Shown: positions 34,359-44,482 of the stretch, piece after piece
Layout of the letters: every line of letters begins with the position of its first letter
Position numbering within the stretch: position 1 is the first letter of the stretch
Source: Tetracentron sinense
Taxonomy: Eukaryota > Streptophyta > Magnoliopsida > Trochodendrales > Trochodendraceae
Direction of reading: 5' to 3'
Assembly (NCBI GenBank): GCA_015143295.1
Contig: CM026551.1
Location: 43,636,034-43,700,033 of the forward strand
DNA length: 64,000 nucleotides
Notes under the pieces: generated by a model
Seen by the model: only the letters and a program-made list of their open reading frames with translations
Databases searched by the model: none
What the model was told of the DNA's origin: nothing
Made by a program: the position numbers and the translations under genes

Positions 34359-35399
34359 CTAAGTGTAGTATCGTTTAACTTTGTCCATGTTGATGGGCTC
34401 GGAGAGGTCTTCATCATTCATACGTCTGAGGCGAAGGGCGCCCCCTAAGAATTTGTCTTGGACGATGTATGGGCTTTCATAGTTTGGAGTGAACTTACCC
34501 CTAGGATCAGGGCGGTTTGGAAACACTTTCTGGAAAACCAGGTCACCAACTTCGGTGCTGCGAGGCTTAACTCTCTTGTTGAATAACCTAGTCATACGCC
34601 TCTGATAGGCTTGTGAATGATTGATGGCTTTTAGTCGCCACTCTTCAATCAGATTCAGTTGCGAGGCTTAACTCTCTTGTTGAATAACCTAGTCATACGC
34701 AGAAGAGGTTGCCTTAACCCATTTTGTAAAATAATCGATTGCAACCAGGATGAATCGATGACCGTTAGATGCTTTCGGAGTTATGGGTCTGATGACGTCG
34801 ATGCTCCAGGCAGAGAATGCCCATAGAGCAGTCAGATTATATAGCCTTATCGGCAGTTCATTGACCTTATCGGTGTAGATTTGGCACTGATGGCACTTCT
34901 GTATATACCTGCAATAGTCAAATTCTATGGTAGACTAGTAGTAACACAGCCTGAGAATCTTCTTGGATAGCATCAACCCGTTCATGTGTGGACCGCAGTT
35001 TCCTCCGTGAACCTCCTTGACTACTTGTGCTGCTTCACTGGTGTCTAGGCATCTAAGCCAGATCATGTTCAGTGATCTTTTGTACAAGACTACCCCTGAG
35101 ATGACAAACTGGATAGCCAATCTCCGGATTACTCGGAGATCTGTTCTGGTAGCATCGAGGGGGAAGGTCCCGTCCTCGAGGTACTGCTTGATGTTTATAT
35201 ACCAAGGTTGGTTGTCTGTGACTACATCTAGCTCGAGGCAGTAGGCAAGCTGATCATGTTGCTGAATTTCAATCGGCCAGACTAAGATACCTCTGGGGAT
35301 CTGAACCATGGAAGCAAGAGTGGCTAGTGCATCGACGAATCTGTTATGGTTCCTCGATCTGTGATTGAAGGTGATTCTCCTGAATTGAGTGATCAGCAT
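34359..35399 (-). pseudogene. Element B integrase, core deleted
   Basis: Reading from 35399 downwards: RNase H/integrase linker, then the zinc region (GNCGPHMNG, YIQKCHQCQ), then WSIDVIGPITPKASNGHRF and ILVAIDYFTKWV with the first catalytic Asp. The rest of the core, with the second Asp and Glu, is missing. After the gap the C-terminal part reads QLNLIEEWRLKAI, GDLVFQKV, DPRGKFTPNYESPYIV and ends at about 34359. The junction (34659-34700) is filled with a 41-base copy of the sequence at 34559-34599. It cannot integrate. Confidence 0.88.
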
Positions 35400-35444
35400 G
35401 TTGAGGTAGGCTAAGTACGGAACCAGCCTAGCTTCTCAGATGGC

Positions 35445-35678
35445 TCAAGATTTGTTTGCCTGACAGATTACCAAAGAAGAGTCTCCGTAGACGTCTATCT
35501 CCTCGATTCTGATACCCAGGGCTTCTTTCAGTCCAGCGATGCATGCCTCATACTCTGCTTCGTTGTTGGAGCATCTGAACTTCAGTTTGACCGAGATAGG
35601 GAGGTGTGCTCCCTTAGGTGAGATCAGGACTACTCCTGCCCCATGCCTATGACTGTTAGCAGCTCCATTGAAGTACAA
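35445..35678 (-). pseudogene. Element B second RNase H domain (Tat-lineage aRNH)
   Basis: 77 residues: MYFNGAANSHRHGAGVVLIS, with Asn where the first catalytic Asp is expected, then NNEAEYEACIAGL and VYGDSSLVICQ. This extra RNase H after the usual one is a known mark of Tat/Ogre/Retand elements. A stop at the right end of the pattern near 35690 and the missing Asp make it inactive. Confidence 0.8.
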
Positions 35679-35861
35679 CTCCTATCTGAAGTACTCTTGT
35701 TCATCCGCTTCTATGTACTGGATGACTTCATCTGGAAACTGATCATGTACAGACACGTAGTCCTAGGTCAGACTGTGGGTGAGGTGATTTGCTATCACCT
35801 GTCCCTTGATTGATTTTTGTGTCATGTACGTGATGTCAAATTCAGACAACATCAAAAGTCA

Positions 35862-36400
35862 TCAGACAGTCCTTCCGGTGGTGGTTGGATTTTCCAGTAG
35901 ATATTTCAACGGGTCCATCTGAGAGATTAGGATCACCAGATAGGAAAGCAGATAGTGCCGAAGAAGCTGAGTTAGCCAGACCAGTACCAGACACGTTTTC
36001 TCAAGAGCGCTGTACCACTTTTCATACCTAAGCAGACGCTTACTGATGTAGTAGATGGCTTGCTCTGTCCTGCCCGTCTCGTCATGCTGTGCTAGGATGC
36101 ACCCCATGGAGGTTTCTTGTACTGAGATGTAAAGTAGCAAGGGTCGTCCTGGCATAGGAGGCACAAGTACTAGAGGGTTAAGGAGATACTGCTTTATTCT
36201 ATCAAAGGCTTCTTGGCATTCTATTGTCCAGACTGTTGGTGTATTCTTCCTGAGAAGCTTAAAGATCGGCTCGTAGATCGAAGTAAGCTAGGAGATGAAC
36301 CGACTGATGTACTGAATTCTATTCAGGAAATCACGGATATTCTTTTCAATTTAGGGTGCTAGCATTTCGATGATAGCTCTGGCTTTAGCTGGATCGATCT
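35862..36400 (-). pseudogene. Element B first RNase H domain
   Basis: Blocks PLLLYISVQETSMGCILAQ, AIYYISKRLLRYEKWYSALEK and PLKYLLE match gypsy RNase H. The upstream connection part (36170-36400) is readable only in pieces with stops. The Asp normally found in the first block (YLAVS/D) is not seen. Confidence 0.78.
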
Positions 36401-36531
36401 CAATGCCTCTTTTGCTGACGATGAAGCCAAGGAGCCTTTCCTGATGAGGCTCCAAAGACACATTTGGCTAGATTCAGTCTCAGGCTGAACTCTCTGAGTT
36501 TGTCACGGAGTCTTTTCAGGTCTTCCAGGTG

Positions 36532-37403
36532 TTACCAGGCAGTCGGAGATTTGACGATCATGTCATCCACATAGATTTCTGCTATCTTGTGGATCATGTC
36601 ATGGAACAATGCCGTCATGGCCCTCTGGTAGGTTACTCTTGTGTTCTTGAGTTCAAAAGGCATGACCTTGTAGCAGAACGTGCCCCAAGGTGTGATAAAG
36701 GAGGTTTTTTTCATATCTTTCTCTGTCATCCTGATCTGGTTGTATCCAGAGAAACCATCCATGAAAGAGAGTGTCTCGTGCCCTACATTGTTGTTGACCA
36801 GGATGTTGATGTGCGAGAGAGGGAAGTTATTTTTAGGACTGGCCTTGTTCAGGTTCCGGTAGTCGATGAACATCCGGACTTTGTCATTCTTCTTGGGCAC
36901 TGGCACGATATTGGCCAACCACTCAGGGTAGTTTGCTACTATCAAGAAGCCTGCACTGATCTGCTTTTAAACTTCTTTCTTGACTTTCTGCGACCATTCG
37001 GGCTTCATCCGTCTCAGTTTCTGCTTAACTAGTTTGACGTCAGGGTTTAGAAGCAGTCTGTGTACCAGTAATGCTGGGTCAAGGCTGGGCATGTTTGAAT
37101 AAGATCAGGCAAAGACTTCATTGTAGCTCTTCAGGTAATGATCATGTCTACTCTCTGCTACGGGCTCATGGTTATACCGATCTTGACTAGCTGTGTATTG
37201 TCTGCGGATCCCAGGTTCACTATTTCGGTGTCCTCATTGTTCAACCGCAAAAGCCCTTTGCTATACTCTATGAGGTTCAGTATCTCCTGAGGCAGTTCCT
37301 CATCCTGTTTTGCTTCCTGCTTCGAGTCATACTCAACTTCTAATAGCTCAAAGAGGGTTTCAGGAGTAGCCTTATCAGAGACGATTTCCTGGCAAATCAT
37401 CAA
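36532..37403 (-). pseudogene. Element B reverse transcriptase
   Basis: The core reads from about 37035 to 36532: KLRRMKPEWSQKVKKEV, a stop (TAA at 36967-36969 on the minus strand), then IVPVPKKNDKVRMFIDYRNLNK, the palm block SFMDGFSGYNQI, KTSFITPWGTFCY and the catalytic YVDD near 36565. 37158-37403 is the acidic linker before it. Sequence is closest to the Tat/Ogre branch (PKNNFPL, MDGFSGYNQI). Damaged by the stop and by the loss of frame after the YVDD block. Confidence 0.85.
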
Positions 37404-38172
37404 GCTTAGTTTAACACGCTTATGTTTTTATATTTATGTTGGCTTCAGGACACTAGGCCTTCTAGGGGAAGAGTCCGTGTGATTTTGTCATCAGCCGATA
37501 CAAATGTTTTTTTTGAAAACATGTTTTGAATCAAAATTCCAGATTTCATTGATAAAAAGGTGGGACTCGACAAAAAGAGGCCTACAGATGGCCGAAAAAT
37601 TTAGATTTTATAACAGGAGCAAAAGAGAGATAGATTAAGAGAAGAAAGAGGATGATACTGGATCACTGCTGATTTGAACCAACCTTCCTTGCACTGTGTT
37701 GTCCCCGGCCCTGAGCGATCTCGACGGTAAGAGCCTCAGACCATAAGCGGATCAATGGTTGGTGACTGGAGGATGCTTCTACACTGTTGGAAAGGGTGCA
37801 AACATGTTCTCCCGCTGAGTATTCTGCTTCGGTTTCTTCGGCATCTCTGACAGCCAGCTCTTCGAATATCTGGGCGACGCTGAAGACTTCCAGTTCGGGA
37901 ATCCCTGAAGATTCGGTGCCAGGTTGAAGGTAAGGAATGTTAGCAACGGGTGTAAGAAAATTTTCTGATTAGGTTTCAAAAATTCCCACGGAGAAAGTGA
38001 CAGAGATATGAGGTCAGGGTTCAGGTTTTGCCTACTGCTTGCTCTTCCAGGTTAGCTTCAAGAGATAGTCCTCATACTTGGGCTTGTATCACATCCCAAA
38101 TGGAGAAATGTAGCGAGGAGGCATGTATCTCTTTTTCATGCCCTGGTTCCTGGCCCCGAGGCCCTGCCCTGG
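37404..38172 (-). other. Element B protease-RT spacer
   Basis: Poorly readable region with a short minus-strand piece at 37779-37979 (QKIFLHPLLTFLTFNL, QGFPNW) that looks like remnant polyprotein. In Ogre elements an intron is known between protease and RT; no convincing GT-AG pair could be assigned here. Confidence 0.5.
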
Positions 38173-38790
38173 TTAGTACTTCATTTTGGTCATCATCCTG
38201 ACAAATGGCAGTACTATTTTCTTGCTGAGCTCTTCCACCTGGGAGATAGAGCTGACTTGCTTGAACTGATAAGACATAAATGCTGAATCCTGCCCCAGCT
38301 CTTGGATGTCCCTGAAGGAACTCGCCAATTCCTCAGACAGAATGATGAATAAGTGGTCATCCTGGATGAATTTGATCATCTGATACAAGGAGGAGGAAAT
38401 GGCTCCGGCCGTGTGGATCCACGGCCTCCCCATGAGCAAGGTGAATAAGGCTGGCACATTAACGACCTGAAAGTTCATTGTAAACTGAGCTAGTCCAACC
38501 TCGATGGTCAAATCTATGTCTCCCAGGTTCTGCCTGGTAGTGTTGTCAAACGCCCTGATGGTCATCGGTTTCTTCTTGACTTGGCTGAGGTCCAAATCCA
38601 GGCTTTGCAACGTAGACAAAGTGCAGACATTCAGGCCGGAGTCGTTATCAATGAGCATTGAGGAAAGAGTTCTATCCATACACTGAACTGCAATGTATAG
38701 GGCCTGGGTGTGGTCCCTGTCTCTGTCGGGTATCTCCTCTTCAGTGAAGGAGATGATTCTCGATTTGAGTATCTGCCCCACCATCTGCAC
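38173..38790 (-). pseudogene. Element B aspartic protease
   Basis: 205 residues open. The active-site block reads SMLIDNDSGLNVCTLSTL where the lineage has an Asp-Asn-Gly/Ser type site, followed by IRAFDNTTRQNLGDIDL and the conserved LLMGRPWIHTAGAISSSLYQ. The Gly of the active site appears replaced by Asp. The long open frame suggests slower decay of this part, or chance. Confidence 0.82.
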
Positions 38791-39326
38791 CAGTTTTTCA
38801 GGCGAGATGTCCTATGTGACATAGGCGTTGTTAAATACCCAGATGAGCTACTTCCTGTGATGCTTAGATGTCAAGAGAAGACCCAATATGGAGTTCTGTG
38901 CCTGTGTTTTGCCCAACTACTAGGTGATATTAAATTTTTCTGCCTTCTTAAGGATTTTCAGTAGAAGCGTTAAGTCTGTCGTCTCTTTCTCTGGGTCTAC
39001 CACCCCTGCCTTATCCTTTGCCTTCTCTTTTACCGGCTCAGCTGCCGGAGGTTGGTACACCCAGCCGTATCAGGTAAGATTGGCTATGTACTCGCTCTCT
39101 AGGATGAGAGAGTGAGGGGCGGGTACATGGTTAAGGCTAAAAGGCTCAGAATGGATGTCCGGGATCTTGACTGGGCCTGAGGATGTTGAGGCTTGAGCGG
39201 AGGCTATGGGCCAATTGGTAGGACAAGGAATGGTGTAGACAATTTACTCTTTGTCAGATTCAAGAGTGGGTAATTGTACTGGGGTCTGGATGGCTTGGAT
39301 ATTTGACTGAGGGAGGGGGATTATGA

Positions 39327-40978
39327 CTAGAGGTCCGTATGAGGGCCTGATGATGCTGTCGCTGACTGCGGGTGCACGAGGTCTTGGATGCCCTGCCCCG
39401 TGACTTGGTTATTATATGGTGAAAGTGGTACCTGGTTGATGTTGGTATTGCCAAGGGCCAGCTCAACCTTACCCACATCCAGAAGATTCTGGATGGCACA
39501 CTTCAGGCCAATATAGTAGTCTGTCGCATGAACTAGGCCTCGGTGAAAGGCGCAATATTGATTAGCATCATAGTTTTTGCTTTGTTTGTTGGGTAAAATG
39601 AGAGGGGTAGGGCCTCTCAATTCGAGAAGACCCTGCTTGGTCAGGAAGTCAAGAAGTTGACTGAGGGTATAAGGGAGATGAGTAAAATTTCTGGGGGGAC
39701 GAGGTTACCCCTGGTTTTGTCTAGCCGGTCAGGTGTTCCCTGGTGCTGGCTTTCGTTGAGTGACCCGAGTCGGTAACCTGATCGGTGCTGCGAAAGCCAC
39801 CAAGTTGACATTCTCTTTCCTTTTCTGGTCACGGGGATCACTGTTCCTACTTATAGAAGCTACTGCTGCTCTAGGAGGATCGAACCTAAGACTGGAATGG
39901 ATGGCATCACTCTGAATCGTTGTTTCAATACGGGCACCCGTCTTGATAATTGTGCCAAAGTCTACGACCGGTAGAGTGACCATCAGGGTCGAGTAGGGCT
40001 GCTTCAGAGTGCTCATGAAAATTTTTGTCAGGTCCTCCTTAGGGATAGGAGTGGAGACTTTTGCAGCCATCGTACTCCAGCAGGAGGCGTACTCTAAGAC
40101 TATTTCATTATTCCACTGGCTCATCTGTTCCAATTGGCTCCACTGAGGCTAAAGCTCTTGATTTAAAGAGTACTGCTCTACAAACATATCCATGGCATCC
40201 TGCCAGGTCTTGACTTTCTGTTGTCTACTGACATCCACTAGGTGAGGGCTGCCCCCTTCAAGCTCTTTTGGAAGTACTGGATCAACAAAGACTGATTCTT
40301 GTTGTATAGGAGCATGTCCCCTAGGTATATCTGTAAATGTTGCTTAGAATAGCCTGAACCGTTGTACTTGTCAAAGTCTGGAACTTTGAAACCTGGGGGG
40401 ACAACATCCCCAGAAGAGAATGTCAGATCCTCCAAAGATAGAGTGGGGTTGGCAAATGCCCCTCTCATCCTTCTCATCTCCTCCTTCATCTGTTTTATCT
40501 CCTCATGATGATCCTTGAGGGATGGTGTAGGGTCAGATGAAGACAGCCTGTCCTGGTGGACATGGGAGGCCCTGGGTTGTCCATTAGACTGCTCAAATTA
40601 TGCTTCTCCTCCGCCTGTTGCGGATCCAGGATTAGGGATGATGATTGGGATAAGCTGATTTGGCTCTGGATGAGGTTGATCAAGGGTTTCTGTGGTAGGG
40701 ATTCTGGTGGGAGGTTCTTCAGTACGGGCACCAAGAAGAATGTTCAGGGATTCCAAAACTCCGTCTAACTTGTTCTGCATGGCAATAATGTCTCGATCAT
40801 GTGACTGCACCAGTTCATTGATTCTCTGTTGATGGTCCGATGGTTCTGCCATTGCTTCTGAGCTGTTCTCAGATGGAAGCCGGTATAGTTCTAGCTTCGT
40901 GACTGGTATCTCAGTCAGGACTGCTTTTGCGATGTCTGCGAGAATCGTAGTCATAGAGCGAGTCATGGGTCGACTCAT
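39327..40978 (-). pseudogene. Element B gag
   Basis: Starts MSRPMTRSM at 40978, with a coiled-coil region (residues 45-85), then after a shift PPGFKVPDFDKYNGSG (near 40390), typical of Tat/Ogre gag. Next come EYASCWSTMAAKV and MSTLKQPYSTLM (40133-39900), and YCAFHRGLVHATDYYIGLK (near 39530), the H/C-containing nucleic-acid-binding block of this lineage with a Cys changed to Tyr. At least four frame changes separate these parts. Confidence 0.85.
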
Positions 40979-41302
40979 GCAAACTGAAAAAGAATGTGAT
41001 GGCTAATCACGATTATGCATGAAGATAAGAGAGATGATGATAGAAAAAGATTTTTCATTGATGCATGCTAAGGTGCATTGAGTACAAGGTTGTGTGACTC
41101 AAAGAAAAGAGAAAGACTCAATCCTAGGCAGGCCCATCCGAGATCACAAAGTCAAGTGGTCGAGGCACGCCCTCTAGGTCCATGATCGGCTGCTGGAGGG
41201 ATGTGACCTCAATCTCCATGTTGGCAAGGGACTCTATAGCACGAACATCCGGTATCTGAACTATCGGATACAGTCGGTCATCTCCGCCTCTGCACTATCA
41301 AG

Positions 41303-42874
41303 CTACTCCTGATAGAAGTGCAACTGGGCCCAGAGGACGGATGTCTCTTTAGCATCGCCTTTCCGCTTCTTCTGGTAAGAATGGACGGTCTGTTCAAGAT
41401 ACTCGATTTGCTCTTGCCTGGCCTGGAGTTCATGGCCCCGCTCCGCTTCCTGTAACCTGAATGCCTGTCGGGCTTTTTGAAACCGCTGCTCTTTCATCTG
41501 GATGTGGAGCTGTCTCTCCATGAAGATGTCTGTCCAGTGGACTACCGTCTCAGACAAAGGTAGTACCCTATTATGAAGCTGAGACTGGAGTGGGCAGTTC
41601 CTTAGGTGCAAGCATGGGAGACAGAATGTCAGGATCTTCCACCCAAAGCTGGTACACTGCGTTTATAGATGGTCCTACTGTGACCACAAAGTCTGGCCAC
41701 TGGTCTCGCCTGGAGGTTCGCCAACTAGACTGGAATCGGTCGGTGAGGTACTCAGAGTGTATTATGAAGTCGGCAAAATCATTTCCCTGCCAGTTTATGA
41801 TTGGAATGCGCTGAGGGAGTCCAAAATGGCGGAGGACTTTGAGTGGTACATAGGCTACAGAGCCTGTAAAACTGGCCAGGATCATGCATCATCTCTCTGA
41901 GATGACGACGCAAGGTAATCTCGGCATGACTAGCTACTTGCACTGGTAGAGGTTCCTGACATCTGTGATTACAATCAGACCTTGACCCTGAGAAATCTTT
42001 CGCATGATGTTGTAAGCTTCGCGGAGGTCGTCCGGTATAGATATGATTGTTGGCAGGTGTGCTACCAACCAGAGGTCCAAGAGCGGTGTGCTGGCATGGA
42101 AGATGTCCTTTCGATGACCTGCTACATAACTGAGAGCCCTGATAAGCTCTGCAAGGATGACTAGTATGATGGTTCCGGAACCGCAGGTGTCCTCGATAAT
42201 CCCTACCAGAACAGACTCGACCAATGTGTGGCATCTCGGGAACAGTAACTAAGACATAGCTATCAGTGTAAAGGCGTTGAGGCTAGGGAGCTCTGCTACG
42301 AAGCGATCAGGGTTCCACTCGGGACGGTACAGCTTCTCCAGAGGCTGTACGAGGATCCTGTCGAAAGTGTCATTAGGACCGGGCTACAAGCAGGCAGGCT
42401 TAAGATGCAAGAACCTTGATAAGTCTGCCTGGTAATTTGTCGTGTAGTGTGGTACTATGGCATCGCTGTCCATGTTTAACTTCAAAATACGCTGAATTTC
42501 CTTCAAAGTCGCACATAGTTCGTTCTTACCAAAACGAAAGACCATGTTCGAGGGGTTCCAACACTGGATTGCAGCGTTTAAGAGGCACGGATCTGGGTTA
42601 ACCATGGATAGGTATAGGAGGATCCTAAATGATAATGCTAGGCCCAAACCAAACGCTGACTGGAAGTAAAGGCCTCTACTGCTTTCTGGAGGCTCTGATC
42701 ATATGCCCCCTTAAAAGTCAAATGCACAGGCTGTGAGGGTTGACCAGTTGTTTGTACGATCCCTGAAGGACCTACCAACCTGAACAGTGATAGACTCCAT
42801 GAGTCTACTATGAAATGCAGATGAAAATACAAAGATGCAAAATAATTATGCAATTTTTTGATTGGGTGTGACAA
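41303..42874 (-). pseudogene. Element B extra ORF upstream of gag, plant-mobile-domain-like
   Basis: Broken reading frame with blocks LLNAAIQCWNPSNMVFRFG and ELCATLKEIQRIL (42640-42470), FHASTPLLDLWLVAHLP (near 42090), VPLKVLRHFGLPQRIP (near 41830) and a final Q/E/R-rich coiled coil (41303-41530). The order and motifs resemble the plant mobile domain (aminotransferase-like) proteins that accompany some gypsy elements. Function in the element is not known. Four pieces in different frames show decay. Confidence 0.7.
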
Positions 42875-43617
42875 GACACATGTGAACCGATAGGGCAGTC
42901 GAACAGAGTTCCGGCATGCTTTAACCCGAGTTGTTGGGAACCAGGGAGCCTATCAGGTTAAGGTTAGGGGTATGCCCGAAGAAGGCCTATCTGCCTAGGA
43001 TTTGAACCTCATATACTATGTCGGGACACGGGGTCGGTTGTGTTTTATTACAAGCATAAGTTCGGCTCATTACATGCCCCTGGGTGGATGATTACTCGGG
43101 TAAAGTGCCCAAATAGCCCACTAAGATTGGGGATAGGTATAGGGTGCAAGTAGGTTAGGATTAGGGGACCCTTTCGGGTGGACTGCTTATGGACTATACC
43201 CTAGTCTAAGCTAAATGTATGAATGCTGGTGTATGCAAGTGTGTTCCTAAGGATGGGGGGTCACTTAACACCGTATATACTGCTCTCTGGTATAGAACAT
43301 ACCTGAAAATGGATGATTGGTGTAAGCAGGAGCGTTCAGAACCATTTCCTGAGGGTCATCACCCAGCAGGCCAAGTTCCGCGGACCTCCAAGACTTTTAA
43401 GCCACTGACACTGGGGATCATCATCAAGCGGCCATTAATGTAATAAGCCTATCTAAGGGTATTGGATTTGATTTACACTACTATGGTATGCATGAGATGT
43501 ACAGTACACAAATCAATAAAGAGGTATAAAAATGATTAGTATTAAGCTAAATACTAAGGCGTTTGATTAATTTGAGGGTTATTTTGACTTAAACCTAGGT
43601 TCCGGATTGAACCTTGA
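42875..43617 (-). other. Element B 5' leader
   Basis: Non-coding stretch between the primer site and the first open reading frame on the minus strand. No gene is seen. Contains several short runs related to the LTR (gggttag, caggcc). Confidence 0.6.
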
Positions 43618-43645
43618 TATTAGTCCCCAGCAGAGTCGTCAGAGC
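43618..43645 (-). other. Primer binding site region of element B
   Basis: On the minus strand directly after the LTR end comes gctctgacgactctgctgg followed by ggactaata. The core GACTCTGCTGGGGAC is the primer-site type seen in Tat/Ogre elements and differs from the tRNA-Met site of A and C. Assignment to a particular tRNA (Arg is usual for such elements) is from family knowledge. Confidence 0.6.
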
Positions 43646-44482
43646 TGTGAGCACCGGATTTCGCTCCTTAGAAAAATCTCACGGGATTTATTAAGTGTTT
43701 AGAGTCGCCACCTATTCATTCAGAATGGATAAATCCCCCGAGATGTTGGATAAGGTCTTGGTCTCTGATCAAAGATCAGGGTAAGAGGTTCGGTTAAGTT
43801 CGGGGAAGGAGTTAGGCACCCCGATACTTTCACATATAGTGGTTCCCTACTTGCTACGTTTAAGCCAAAATTAGTCTCAATGTTAATCAAATGCCAAAGT
43901 GTTTAAGTTAATTCTAACCGAAATAAATGAAAGCTAACTAGGGTCGAACCCGGGTTGGGTTGCCTATGTACTTACATTGGGGATGAGATCAGACCGAGCA
44001 TAGTTCTAATACTTGAGCCTGTGCTAAGGCGAGGGGGGTTGTGTGTGTGTGTGCACCAAGGGTGGCTAACGGACCTAATCCGACAGATTAGGGTTTTGCT
44101 TGACTGTGGTTGGTCAATGTGTAAAGTAAGGGCTCGGTAAGCCGAGGAGTAGTTTGGTAGACTAAGATTTAGGCCTGGTAGGCCAAGGATGAAGCCCAGA
44201 GACAAAGGGGTGTGTTAACCCGGGGTTAGGATTGCTAACCAGGGTGAAAAGGGAGTTAACCATGGTTAAAAAGTCCAACAGTACACTTTTTTTATCTTTT
44301 ATATTTTTTTAGATTTTTAGGAATTTTTCTAAATTTTTGTGGGATTAAGTGATGCTTAACCATGGTTAAAAGTTAACCGAATGCCGTTTAACCATGGTTA
44401 AGGGTCAAGGTTAGTCAAAAATGGGCCCAAAGGATATGTCAAGGCCTAGAATGGCCTCCTACTAAGTTTGGGCCCTGCACAA

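Noticed and set aside
36529-37032. 167-residue plus-strand frame
   Set aside because: Antisense shadow of the element B reverse transcriptase.
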